DNA from: Mycobacterium sp. ITM-2016-00316
Lineage (GTDB): Bacteria; Actinomycetota; Actinomycetes; Mycobacteriales; Mycobacteriaceae
Assembly: GCF_002968335.2 (NCBI RefSeq)
Contig: NZ_CP134398.1
Coordinates: 434,001-498,000 of the forward strand
Reading direction: 5' to 3'
Length of the DNA stretch: 64,000 bases
The notes beneath the pieces were generated by a model, which was not told where the DNA came from, did not search any database, and saw only the letters and a list, made by a program, of their open reading frames with translations. The position numbers and the translations under genes are program-made. Below, in pieces: positions 36,397-44,059 of this stretch. How positions within the stretch are numbered: position 1 is the first letter of the stretch; the number at the start of each line of letters is the position of its first letter.

Positions 36397-37593
36397 CTAC
36401 TCCGAGTCCTTGGCGGCGCTGGACTCCGACGTGGTGGATCCGCTCTTGTCGCCACCCGACTGTGAGTCAGAGCGCGACGACGTCCCGCCACCGGTGAGTT
36501 TCTTGACAGTACGGCCGACGTTGTCGCGGAAGTCCTTAATGCCCTGCCGGATTCCGGCGGCCGGGTCCTTCTTCGCGGGCTTGGCCGGCTTGGTGGTCTC
36601 TGTCTGGTCGCTGATGGCATCAGCCTCGGTGTCAGTGACTTCGGCGTCGGCGGCAGGGGTGACGGCCTCGGTCGGCTCCGGCGTCTCGACGACCGTCTCG
36701 GTGTCGGGCGTGACGGTCTCGACGACCGGCTCGACGGCGGTGTCCAGGGGGTCTTCGTCTGCGGTGTCGGTGGTGGTTTCGGTGACCGCGGTATCGGTTC
36801 CGATGGCACTCTCGTCGCGGCCGGTGGACAGGCTGATCAAGCTCGCGTTGGTGTCGGGGACCGTGGTGGTGACGATATCGTTCGGCGTCTTGATGTCGCG
36901 GACCCGCGGCGGCTGGCCCCACGGGGTGAGCAGGCCCGGCGCCGGGATGTACTGCCCTTCCCTGCCGGGCAGGATCGGGCCGAGGTCCCCGTAGCCACCG
37001 AAGAGCAGGCCGTCGATCACGTGGAATGGCGCCTTCACGATCGCCTCGATGAACGGCTCGATACGCCAGGTGGTCATCGAGTAGAAGATCTCGGAGTGGG
37101 CCTGGCCGGCGCCCCCGATGGCGCTCAGCAGCGGCCCGACGAGGCGGATGAAGGCGTATTCGACGAGGTCGGGGATCTGGCGAATCTGGTCGCCGAGCAC
37201 CGGGAAGTTGCGGGCCACAGCCTCGGCGACCGCATCATTGAGCGGCCCGATGAGCAGCGGCGTGATCGGCGCAAAGACCATGTTGGCGACCATGGCGTAG
37301 TTCCAGTGGGTCAGGTCGGCGTCGGGCCACTGCTCCTCGACGGTCCACCAGATGTCGGGAACCTTTCGCACCAGGCCGTCGATGCTCTGTTCGACCGCGG
37401 CGCGGGCGCCGTTGCCGATGAGCTGCAGGTCCTGGAACAGCCCGGCCGGCATCACATCGGTGCTGACGACGCGCGGCGTGTCGGCGATGGCACGAATCTC
37501 CGGTGTCACGGTCACGGGGGTCAGCGCGATGGCGCCGGCGCTGGCAAGAACAACGCCCGTGGTGAGGGTCTGTCGAAACACCTTGTTGGCCAT
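36397..37593 (-). CDS. Mycobacterial exported protein with acidic Thr/Glu-rich tail
   Basis: A 398-residue protein. The N-terminus MANKVFRQTLTTGVVLASAG then AIALTP is a signal-like helix common to many mycobacterial exported proteins of unknown function. A helical, partly hydrophobic middle (about 60-240) is followed by an acidic Thr/Val/Glu-rich stretch (about 270-345). A basic C-terminus ends in Ser/Gly. No catalytic motif is seen. ATG 37593 is used; the open frame to 37638 lacks a signal-peptide start. It is divergent from the GH16 gene and may act with it at the cell surface. Confidence 0.7.
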   Translation of the reverse strand: MANKVFRQTLTTGVVLASAGAIALTPVTVTPEIRAIADTPRVVSTDVMPAGLFQDLQLIGNGARAAVEQSIDGLVRKVPDIWWTVEEQWPDADLTHWNYAMVANMVFAPITPLLIGPLNDAVAEAVARNFPVLGDQIRQIPDLVEYAFIRLVGPLLSAIGGAGQAHSEIFYSMTTWRIEPFIEAIVKAPFHVIDGLLFGGYGDLGPILPGREGQYIPAPGLLTPWGQPPRVRDIKTPNDIVTTTVPDTNASLISLSTGRDESAIGTDTAVTETTTDTADEDPLDTAVEPVVETVTPDTETVVETPEPTEAVTPAADAEVTDTEADAISDQTETTKPAKPAKKDPAAGIRQGIKDFRDNVGRTVKKLTGGGTSSRSDSQSGGDKSGSTTSESSAAKDSE

Positions 37594-37624
37594 ACCTTTA
37601 GTGACTCCTGCGTCGAATGCGATA

Positions 37625-37640
37625 GTTTGCCGTCGCAAAC
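37625..37640. promoter_or_regulatory. Inverted repeat between divergent exported-protein and GH16 genes
   Basis: GTTTGC (37625-37630) and GCAAAC (37635-37640) surround CGTC, 32 bp before the minus-strand start and 108 bp before the GH16 start. A second repeat, GAGCCC (37648) / GGGCTC (37667), followed by CCTTTT, lies next to it. Operator and attenuator roles are both possible. Confidence 0.35.
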
Positions 37641-37747
37641 GCTAGCCGAGCCCGCGGCGAAAATGTGGGCTCCCTTTTGGCCCCCTGTGCGGTCGCTGTT
37701 CGCGTGGTTGCGAGCGAAACCTGTGCGACCTCGTTTATGGTTCGGCT

Positions 37748-38626
37748 GTGCCTGATTTTGATCGACGCAGCGCCTTGTTCATGTTGGGACTGGGTGCGGC
37801 TGCTGCCGCGCTGCCCTCTCCGGCAGCCCATGCCGAGCCCGTTCCCGGTGACTTCCCGCCAGGACCGGTTCCCGGGGCCGGGGCTCCGGTCCCCGAAGCG
37901 GCGGCCCCGGTGTTCCTTTTCCAGGACGAGTTCAACGGCCCGGCCGGTTCGCCACCGAACCCCGGGGCGTGGTTCATCGTTCCGCAGCGGGAGACCATCC
38001 GGAACCCGGTCGAATGGGACAAGCCGTTCAACATGGGTCGTTACGTCACCGACCAGGAGCATGTCTTCCAGGACGGCAACGGCAACCTCGTCATCCGCGC
38101 CACCCGCGGCGAGGGCGCGAACATCCAGGAGAAGTACGCCAGCGCGAAGATCATCGGTAACTGGCGCGGCGGGGTCGGGACGACCTGGGAGGCCCGCGTC
38201 AAACTCAACTGCCTGACCGATGGTGCCTGGCCTGCCTTCTGGTTGATCAACGACAACCCCGTGCGCGGCGGTGAGGTCGACCTCTTCGAGTGGTACGGCA
38301 ACCGGGATTGGCCCTCTGGCACGACCGTGCACGCAAAGTTGGACGGCAGCCAGTTCCAGACTTTCAAGCATCCGGTGGACGGTGCATGGCACACCTGGCG
38401 GATGACGTGGAAGCCCGAAGGCATGTACTTCTGGCAGGACTACCAGCCGGGGATGGAACCGTTCTACACGGTGGCGTCGAACTCACTGCCGGACTGGCCG
38501 TTCAACGATCCCGGCTTCACCATGGCCCCGGTGTTCAATATCGCCATCGGTGGATCCGGCGGGCGCGAGCCCGCCGGCGGCAACTACCCGGCCGAGATGC
38601 TGGTCGACTGGATCCGGGTGTTCTGA
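37748..38626 (+). CDS. Glycoside hydrolase family 16 beta-glucanase, Tat-exported (Rv0315-like)
   Basis: A 292-residue secreted enzyme. The N-terminus DRRSALFMLGLGAAAAALP is a twin-arginine signal (Arg6-Arg7), cut near AHA-E. After a Pro-rich linker comes a GH16 beta-jelly-roll with the catalytic signature GEVDLFEWYG (Glu176, Asp178, Glu181) and the aromatic cleft WPAFWLIND. GH16 enzymes cut beta-1,3 or mixed glucans. M. tuberculosis Rv0315 is a secreted protein of nearly equal length. The start is GTG 37748. Beyond this, the natural substrate in mycobacteria is unclear. Confidence 0.88.
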   Translation: MPDFDRRSALFMLGLGAAAAALPSPAAHAEPVPGDFPPGPVPGAGAPVPEAAAPVFLFQDEFNGPAGSPPNPGAWFIVPQRETIRNPVEWDKPFNMGRYVTDQEHVFQDGNGNLVIRATRGEGANIQEKYASAKIIGNWRGGVGTTWEARVKLNCLTDGAWPAFWLINDNPVRGGEVDLFEWYGNRDWPSGTTVHAKLDGSQFQTFKHPVDGAWHTWRMTWKPEGMYFWQDYQPGMEPFYTVASNSLPDWPFNDPGFTMAPVFNIAIGGSGGREPAGGNYPAEMLVDWIRVF

Positions 38627-38632
38627 CCGGCG

Positions 38633-39283
38633 TCACCTCGCCCCGCTGGACGCTGCGGTCCTCGGGCCCTTTGTCGTCTTGACGGTCCGCGTGGTGGTGG
38701 TTCGACTCACACGCGGGGTGACGGGTGCCTGCTCGGCCTCCTCGGCGGGTGCCTGCTCGGCTTCTTCTGAGTCAAGGGCCTCGGTCTCAGCGACCTCCGG
38801 CACGGTGACCTCTGGCTCGGTGACCACGGCGTCGGTCACTTCGGGTGCGACGACGTCAAGTTCGACGGTCTCGGTGACCGCGGTTTCGACGTCCCCGACT
38901 TCGACGACGTCAGCCTGAACGATGTCGGGCTCAACCACTTCGGGCCCACCGGCGGTGAGTTCGACGACCTCCGGTGCTACCGGATCGCTCGACGCCGACG
39001 GCCCGTCTACCTCCGCGGCGTCGTCATCGACCGCCAATACCGTTGCAGTGGACATCATCCGGTTCAACTCCGGCGCGGTGGGCTCGACACCCAGGCAACT
39101 CCTGACCTTCTCGACCACCCAGTTCACCGAGTTGACGATGGCGTCGGCGATACCGTGCACGACCCGGGACGTCAGATCGACGAGGCCCTCGACGACGTTG
39201 ACCGTCACTTCGGCGATGGTCTTGACCGCCCACACCGTCACGTCGATGAACGCCTCCACGCCCCAGACGACGAAATCGACCAC
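38633..39283 (-). CDS. C-terminal part of the frameshifted GH39-like gene (or separate helical/acidic protein)
   Basis: An open frame of 216 codons. It begins with amphipathic helices (VDFVVWGVEAFIDVTVWAV), then has a long acidic Val/Glu/Thr stretch with VTEPEVTVPEVAETEALDSE, and ends in a basic Thr-rich tail. The same frame stays open upstream to about 39375 (reading FEPDNPILDAIRNVINRVVE), where it lines up with the end of the GH39-like domain in another frame. I therefore think it is the tail of that protein after a one-base shift, not an independent gene starting at 39283. The tail style matches the exported protein at 36397-37593. Confidence 0.6.
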   Translation of the reverse strand: MVDFVVWGVEAFIDVTVWAVKTIAEVTVNVVEGLVDLTSRVVHGIADAIVNSVNWVVEKVRSCLGVEPTAPELNRMMSTATVLAVDDDAAEVDGPSASSDPVAPEVVELTAGGPEVVEPDIVQADVVEVGDVETAVTETVELDVVAPEVTDAVVTEPEVTVPEVAETEALDSEEAEQAPAEEAEQAPVTPRVSRTTTTRTVKTTKGPRTAASSGAR

Positions 39284-40511
39284 ATCGTTGATGACCTCGC
39301 CGGTGATCTCGACGACTCTGTTGATGACGTTCCTGATCGCATCGAGGATCGGGTTGTCGGGCTCGAAGATCTTCGAGGAAGTCCCGGATCACCTGGACCG
39401 CCGGCTTTTCGGTCCAGTCGGTGTACCAGATGCCGAAGTTGTCCTGATCGCTCGCGCTGCCGGAGTTTATGTCTCTGGTCGAATAGATGAAGATCGGGCC
39501 CGTGCCGTTCTCGCGCTGCCAGCTCGCCAGGAAGTCCGCGAGGAACTCGGCCTGCTTCTCCGGGGAGTTGTACAGCAACGGGTGCAACGGATCGAATGGT
39601 GTTGTGGGAAGACCATATTCGCTGGCCCACACCTTCAGGTCTCCGTCGCCGTACTGCTCCATCAACTCCCTGATCGCGCGGAGCTGCAGAATCGGGGAGT
39701 CCGACTGCGTCGCACCCTCGGAGAACGGGATGTCGTAGTGGTACGGATGGAAGGAGAACGCGTCGAAATAGCCGTGTGCGTCGGCGTCGTACATGCCCTG
39801 CAGGAAATCGATCGGGTTCATCGTGAAGTTGTCGCCGAGGGTGCGGCCCGAGCCGAGCACGCCGGCAACAACGGTGATGTCATCGTCCGGATCGCGTGGA
39901 TCGTCGTGGGCTTTGATGGCGGCGTAAGCGGCCTTCACCATGCCCGTATAGGCGGCGGGGTCGACCGGGTTGAGGAAGAACCGGCCGTTCGGTTCGTTCC
40001 AGACCTCGAGTGCGGAGATCTTGCCCTCATATCGTTCGGCGACCGCGCCGGCGAACCTGCCGAATGCATCCAGGTTCGGTACCCCCGACAGCGGCGGACT
40101 GCCGGCCCAGGCCGGCGTCTCGTGGAGGACGCCCAGTACGCCCATCCCGCGCCGATGGGCTTCGTTGATCACGTAATCGGTGGCGCCCCAGAAGAAACTG
40201 CCGTCTTCGCTGAACTGGGTGGAAATCCAGGAGATGCCGATGCGGACGTTCTGTACTCCCAGGGCTTGCATCATGTCGAGCTGCTGGTCGATGAGGTCCT
40301 CGTTGTCGAGGCGGACGAGGTTCGAATCGGCGAGGCCGATGGTGGTGGGCGACTCTTCGATGGCGGCGACCATATCGATGGCATGGGACGACGCACGCAG
40401 GTCGATCGGCGGCCGCTGTTCGGTGGTTGCGCACACCGTGGCAAGCACGAGTGCCGAGGAGACGGTGACAATCGCCCGCTGCGGGATGCTCCGAAGAGCT
40501 GGTCTGCCCAT
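39024..40511 (-). CDS. GH39-like (PslG-type) glycoside hydrolase, frameshifted
   Basis: The first 385 or so codons encode an exported TIM-barrel glycosidase. There is a signal peptide (MGRPALRSIPQRAIVTVSSA onward), then VRIGISWISTQF, the acid/base Glu in LEVWNEPNG, the barrel strand FSFHPYHYD and the nucleophile Glu in KVWASEYGLP. The mix fits GH39/GH5-type clan A enzymes acting on surface polysaccharide. After QVIRDFLEDL the frame turns to Arg-rich text (RARQPDPRCDQERHQQSRRD) because of an indel near 39362-39377, and it stops at 39024. The correct tail is open in the next frame down to 38633. ATG 40511 has CGGGAG 6 nt upstream. Confidence 0.75.
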   Translation of the reverse strand: MGRPALRSIPQRAIVTVSSALVLATVCATTEQRPPIDLRASSHAIDMVAAIEESPTTIGLADSNLVRLDNEDLIDQQLDMMQALGVQNVRIGISWISTQFSEDGSFFWGATDYVINEAHRRGMGVLGVLHETPAWAGSPPLSGVPNLDAFGRFAGAVAERYEGKISALEVWNEPNGRFFLNPVDPAAYTGMVKAAYAAIKAHDDPRDPDDDITVVAGVLGSGRTLGDNFTMNPIDFLQGMYDADAHGYFDAFSFHPYHYDIPFSEGATQSDSPILQLRAIRELMEQYGDGDLKVWASEYGLPTTPFDPLHPLLYNSPEKQAEFLADFLASWQRENGTGPIFIYSTRDINSGSASDQDNFGIWYTDWTEKPAVQVIRDFLEDLRARQPDPRCDQERHQQSRRDHRRGHQRCGRFRRLGRGGVHRRDGVGGQDHRRSDGQRRRGPRRSDVPGRARYRRRHRQLGELGGREGQELPGCRAHRAGVEPDDVHCNGIGGR

Positions 40512-40970
40512 GACGACTCCCGACGGTCGCGACATCGGCCGGCGGCAGCTCAGCCAATTCAGACATTAGTCCACCCGGCTGTCGGAAAATAGGCAATGAC
40601 GTGGTCAAACAGCTAAAACTTGGCACCCGGTAGATGGCGTGGCACCGGGCCACCCGGAGTGGTTTGCGGCCACCTGAGGTTCCTCGCCGAAGGCCGATCA
40701 CCTCCAGCCTGCTTTCGATCGCAATCACTTAGCGGGCAACATCCGCCAGCCGGGGCAGCGGTTAGATCGCGCTCATGGATCTATGGCACCGCACGCCAAG
40801 ACCGGGCCGCAAGGGATTTACGCGACCGCGAGCCGACCGGCGCACACTGTCCATCTTGCGAGGTCCACGCGGTGCCGTTGTTTGGTCATCGCTGATCCGG
40901 GGCATCCAAGCGCGGCAATGGTGGCCCGTTGAACAGTTGCTGGCCCGGTGAAACTCCTTGAGAGGCAGAT
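40512..40970. other. 459-bp intergenic region without a supported gene
   Basis: This divergent gap holds the promoters of the GH39-like gene and of the methyltransferase gene. Short frames (for example 40620-40895 plus, 40774-40951 plus) have no recognisable domain. An inverted repeat CCCGGT (40626) / ACCGGG (40644) is the only clear structure. AGAGG at 40961 is the ribosome-binding site of the methyltransferase. Confidence 0.5.
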
Positions 40971-41669
40971 GTGACCACCACGTACCCATATGAACCCGAT
41001 TCCCTTCTGCTCGGCGCCGTCGCGGACGGCGTCTACGCGCCGCGCGAGGATTCGAAGCTGCTCATCGACGTCATGGACAAAACTGCGCTAGCGCTCGGCG
41101 CCAAGGTTGCCGACCTGTGCACCGGCAGTGGTGTGGTCGCCATCAATGCCGCCGCTCAGGGCGCGGCTCGGGTCGAGGCCTTCGATATCTGCCCGAAGGC
41201 CGTTCGCTGCGCTCGGGCCAACGCCCAGATTCACGAGGCCCCCGTCGAGGTTCACCTCGGTTCATGGGCCCGCGCGGCCGAGTTCGGACCGCATGACCTG
41301 GTCGTGTGCAACCCCCCGTACGTTCCACACGATCCCGACGCCGCATCGTTGCCGCCGACCCTGGGCCCCGCGCGTGCCTGGGATGCCGGGTCCGACGGAC
41401 GATCGATCCTCGACCCGCTGTGCGAAGCAGCGCCCGGCCTGTTGGCCGCCGGCGGCAGCTTGCTGTTGGTGCAATCGGAATTCGCCAACCCGCGCAAGAC
41501 CCTGGAATCGCTGTCGGCGGGCGGCCTGGACGCCGATATCGTTGCTTGGGAATGGATCCCGTTCGGCCCCGTACTGCGCTCGCGCGCGCAGTGGCTGGAG
41601 GACATCGGACTGCTGCAGGCGGGTCGCCGCGAGGAGGAACTCCTGGTCATCCGAGCTGACAAACCGTGA
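40971..41669 (+). CDS. HemK2/MTQ2-like protein N5-glutamine methyltransferase family
   Basis: A 232-residue SAM-dependent methyltransferase. Motif I is VADLCTGSGVVAIN (46-59), and the hallmark NPPY (114-117) is preceded by DLVVC. NPPY enzymes methylate amide or exocyclic amines, such as Gln of release factors (PrmC/HemK). This shorter form lacks the PrmC N-terminal domain and resembles HemK2/MTQ2. The start is GTG 40971 with AGAGG upstream. Its stop overlaps the GTG of the CDGSH gene, so the two are translated together. The target is unknown. Confidence 0.8.
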   Translation: MTTTYPYEPDSLLLGAVADGVYAPREDSKLLIDVMDKTALALGAKVADLCTGSGVVAINAAAQGAARVEAFDICPKAVRCARANAQIHEAPVEVHLGSWARAAEFGPHDLVVCNPPYVPHDPDAASLPPTLGPARAWDAGSDGRSILDPLCEAAPGLLAAGGSLLLVQSEFANPRKTLESLSAGGLDADIVAWEWIPFGPVLRSRAQWLEDIGLLQAGRREEELLVIRADKP

Positions 41670-41893
41670 ACGGCCAGGACCGCCGGACGGTGCGCGCGGT
41701 ACGTCGAGGCCCGGTGATGGTGGAGGGGCCGGTCAGCATCGAGATGCCTGACGGCACCTGCGTGGAGTCCGATCGCTTCATGGTGGCGATCTGTGCGTGC
41801 GGGCGCAGCAAAAACTTCCCGTTGTGCGATACCAGCCATCGACGCCAGTCCCGCGCCAAGAACGCGGATCGCGTCACGCCGCAATCGGCGTAG
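41666..41893 (+). CDS. CDGSH-type iron-sulfur domain protein
   Basis: A 75-residue protein with the [2Fe-2S] motif C43-x-C45-x8-C54-x3-H58, read as CACGRSKNFPLCDTSH. CDGSH proteins carry a redox- and pH-labile cluster bound by three Cys and one His. Here the canonical Asp-Gly is Asp-Thr. It is translationally coupled (GTGA) to the methyltransferase upstream, which suggests a joint redox-related role. A haem-oxygenase-fold iron protein of the kind often found with it lies 2.2 kb downstream. Small size and lack of a signal indicate a cytosolic protein. Confidence 0.85.
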   Translation: MNGQDRRTVRAVRRGPVMVEGPVSIEMPDGTCVESDRFMVAICACGRSKNFPLCDTSHRRQSRAKNADRVTPQSA

Positions 41894-41903
41894 CAAAGCC
41901 GGC

Positions 41904-42587
41904 TCAGTCGCGGGTGTCGATCACCCGTTGAGCGACGTCGACCAGCTTGGTGTTGCTGTCCTGCGATATCTGGCGGAGCATCTCGAAGGCCTGCACATCG
42001 TCTACCTTGTAGCGCTCCATGACGATTCCTTTGGCCTGCCCGATGCGGTCGCGGGTGGACAGCGCGGCTTCAAGTTGCTGACCTTCCTGGCTGGCAAGGA
42101 TTGCCGCGGCCGCGTGCGCCGCGAGAATGGCACCGATGGTCTCGGCCTCTCCGCGCCAGATGTTCGGCTGGAATCCGAACAGGTTCAGCGCGCCCGCGGT
42201 GCGGTCCGAGGTATAGAGCTTGAATGACAAGCCGCTGAGGACGCCGATCTGCACGCATGCCGGCGCATACTGGGGCCAACGCGTCTCTTCGCGGAAATCA
42301 TCGGTGCGCACGATCAGGTCGCCCAGCGCCGCCTGCACACAGGGCCCCTCGTCGAACTGCATCTGAAGGCGGTGCAGTTCATTGGTCAAACTCGCGTCTT
42401 TCGGCACCGTCTCGAAGGTGTTTTCCTTGCCGATGAGCAGAACCCCCGCAGCATCTACCCCAGGAATGAGTTCCAAGGCCGCGGAGGCAACCCCAGAAAG
42501 CACTTCGTCGAGGTTGCGTGGGCCGGCGAGGGTGCGAGCCAGCTCGGCCATCCTCGCGGCCAGATCCCGCTTCTCCAAGAACGTCAT
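41904..42587 (-). CDS. GAF and ANTAR domain-containing regulator
   Basis: A 227-residue two-domain regulator. Residues about 10-155 form a GAF sensor (LDEVLSGVASAALELIPGVD, FDEGPCVQAA). Residues about 170-225 form an ANTAR domain (ALSTRDRIGQAKGIVMERYK then VDDVQAFEMLRQISQD). ANTAR domains bind paired short RNA hairpins and act by antitermination. The signal sensed by the GAF domain is unknown. ATG 42587 has GGAGAA upstream. It is divergent from a second GAF-ANTAR gene across 185 bp. Confidence 0.88.
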   Translation of the reverse strand: MTFLEKRDLAARMAELARTLAGPRNLDEVLSGVASAALELIPGVDAAGVLLIGKENTFETVPKDASLTNELHRLQMQFDEGPCVQAALGDLIVRTDDFREETRWPQYAPACVQIGVLSGLSFKLYTSDRTAGALNLFGFQPNIWRGEAETIGAILAAHAAAAILASQEGQQLEAALSTRDRIGQAKGIVMERYKVDDVQAFEMLRQISQDSNTKLVDVAQRVIDTRD

Positions 42588-42772
42588 GACGGCATTCTCC
42601 TCTTTTCTCGAACATCCGTACAAAGAGCCGTGCAGGGGCTCGGTTTCGGGCCGACCGATATCCACTGAAGAGCCGTCCGGTGTTCCCGCTGAGCGGTTCG
42701 GTTTCCGGATAGTGACCTCGTAAGGGTGGTCTTAGTTGCTGAAGCTGTGCGCGCTGCCCACAATGATGAATT

Positions 42773-43489
42773 GTGACTCTGGTTGACGGTGATCCCACGG
42801 GCGAACGGCGACGTTTCTACGATGCCATGCAACGCGCCGTAGTTTTCCAGCAGCGGGGTGAGACCGACGTCGAACAAGTCCTACGCGAGCTGAACGAAGC
42901 GACAGTGGCCTCGATCCCCGGTGCCCGATACGCCGGTATCACGCTCGTCGACGAGCACGGCCAGGTCACTTCGGTGGGCGCGACGCACGACTTCGCAAAG
43001 TTGCTCGACGACCTGCAGGGCGAGCTTCGTGAGGGGCCATGCCTGTCGGCCGCATGGGAGAACCACACCATGCTGATCAACGACCTGGAAGCCGAGCAGC
43101 GCTGGCCGTCGTACTGCAGGGAGGTCACCAAACGAACCCCGGTTCGGTCGGTGTTGTCGGTGCAGCTCGACACGCCTTCTTCTGGGATCGCCGCGCTGAA
43201 CTTCCAAGCAGAGGCCGCCGGATCGTTCGACGAGGACGCAGCCGAGCTGGCCCGGGTTTTTGCGGCTCATACGACCCTGGCGTGGAACTCGTTGCATCGG
43301 GAAAGGCAGTTCCAGACAGCCCTGGGCAGCCGTGACCTGATCGGGCAGGCCAAAGGGATGCTGATGGAACGGTTCAATATCGACGGCGTCGCAGCGTTCG
43401 ACGCGCTGCGGCATCTGTCTCAGGACATGAACGTCAAACTGATCGAGGTGGCCGAAAGGATCGTCTCGGCCGGCCCCGACCGTCCCTAG
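42773..43489 (+). CDS. GAF and ANTAR domain-containing regulator (second copy)
   Basis: A 238-residue relative of the divergent gene with the same layout: GAF (about 25-165, with REGPCLSAAWENHTMLINDL) and ANTAR (about 180-236, LGSRDLIGQAKGMLMERFNI). The two share the REGPC/DEGPC and IGQAKG blocks and are probably old duplicates. It starts at GTG 42773. A bidirectional hairpin follows before the convergent STAS gene. An RNA-binding, antiterminating role is expected; the targets are not visible. Confidence 0.88.
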   Translation: MTLVDGDPTGERRRFYDAMQRAVVFQQRGETDVEQVLRELNEATVASIPGARYAGITLVDEHGQVTSVGATHDFAKLLDDLQGELREGPCLSAAWENHTMLINDLEAEQRWPSYCREVTKRTPVRSVLSVQLDTPSSGIAALNFQAEAAGSFDEDAAELARVFAAHTTLAWNSLHRERQFQTALGSRDLIGQAKGMLMERFNIDGVAAFDALRHLSQDMNVKLIEVAERIVSAGPDRP

Positions 43490-43503
43490 CGCCGGTATTG
43501 TGC

Positions 43504-43524
43504 GCCCCTTGTCGCGCAAGGGGC
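43504..43524. terminator. Bidirectional hairpin terminator between GAF-ANTAR and STAS genes
   Basis: GCCCCTTG (43504-43511) pairs perfectly with CAAGGGGC (43517-43524) over a 5-nt loop, 14 nt after one stop codon and 13 nt before the other. This is the standard position for a shared terminator of convergent genes. Confidence 0.75.
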
Positions 43525-43536
43525 TCTCGATGAGCG

Positions 43537-43926
43537 TCAGTCGCCAGACAGGGCGGAAAGCGCCTCGTCGAGGGTGGGGAAGATGTCGATGATGTCGGCA
43601 ATCCCGATCAGTTTGAGCGGCCGGCTCGTGGCGGGCCCGTCGGCCACCAGAACAAACCGTGCAGCCGGCGTCAGATTCGAATGCGCCGTGACCAGCACCC
43701 CCATCCCGGACGAGCCCAAGAAGTCCACATCGCCGAGGTCGACGACCACGGCAGCGGGGGATGTTGCGGCCGTAGCCTTGATCCGGGTTTCGAGGTCCGG
43801 GGCGGAAAGCACATCGAGTGTGCCGGAAACTGCCAATACGGTGACTTGGCCGATCGTGCGGTCCTCGATGGTGCAGCCGGTAGCCACCTTGGGGTTACCG
43901 ACGACCGATTCTGGTTCGCCCGCCAT
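43537..43926 (-). CDS. STAS domain anti-sigma factor antagonist
   Basis: A 129-residue STAS protein: GQVTVLAVSGTLDVLSAPDL, then VVVDLGDVDFLGSSGMGVLV with the phosphorylatable Ser72/Ser73, and a C-terminal helix. Such proteins release sigma factors from anti-sigma kinases; phosphorylation turns them off. The N-terminal 20 residues are extra. ATG 43926 has GGAGG 5 nt upstream; the GTG at 43932 overlaps that site and is rejected. No partner kinase is adjacent. The nearby SigF-type promoter and stress genes fit a SigF-family pathway. Confidence 0.85.
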   Translation of the reverse strand: MAGEPESVVGNPKVATGCTIEDRTIGQVTVLAVSGTLDVLSAPDLETRIKATAATSPAAVVVDLGDVDFLGSSGMGVLVTAHSNLTPAARFVLVADGPATSRPLKLIGIADIIDIFPTLDEALSALSGD

Positions 43927-44059
43927 CGTCACCTCCGATATCCATGCTCGCCCGACCCGATAATTGACCGAATACTAGCGGTGGTCGGGGCGTGCGGCGC
44001 TACCGGTGGCACTGGAAGGTCAAACGACGCAAGCGTATCCAGGCAACGAAGTGTCGGGA

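Noticed and set aside
40620..40895. 91-codon open frame in the gap before the methyltransferase
   Set aside because: No binding site, no domain and biased composition; the CPSCEVH text alone is not enough.
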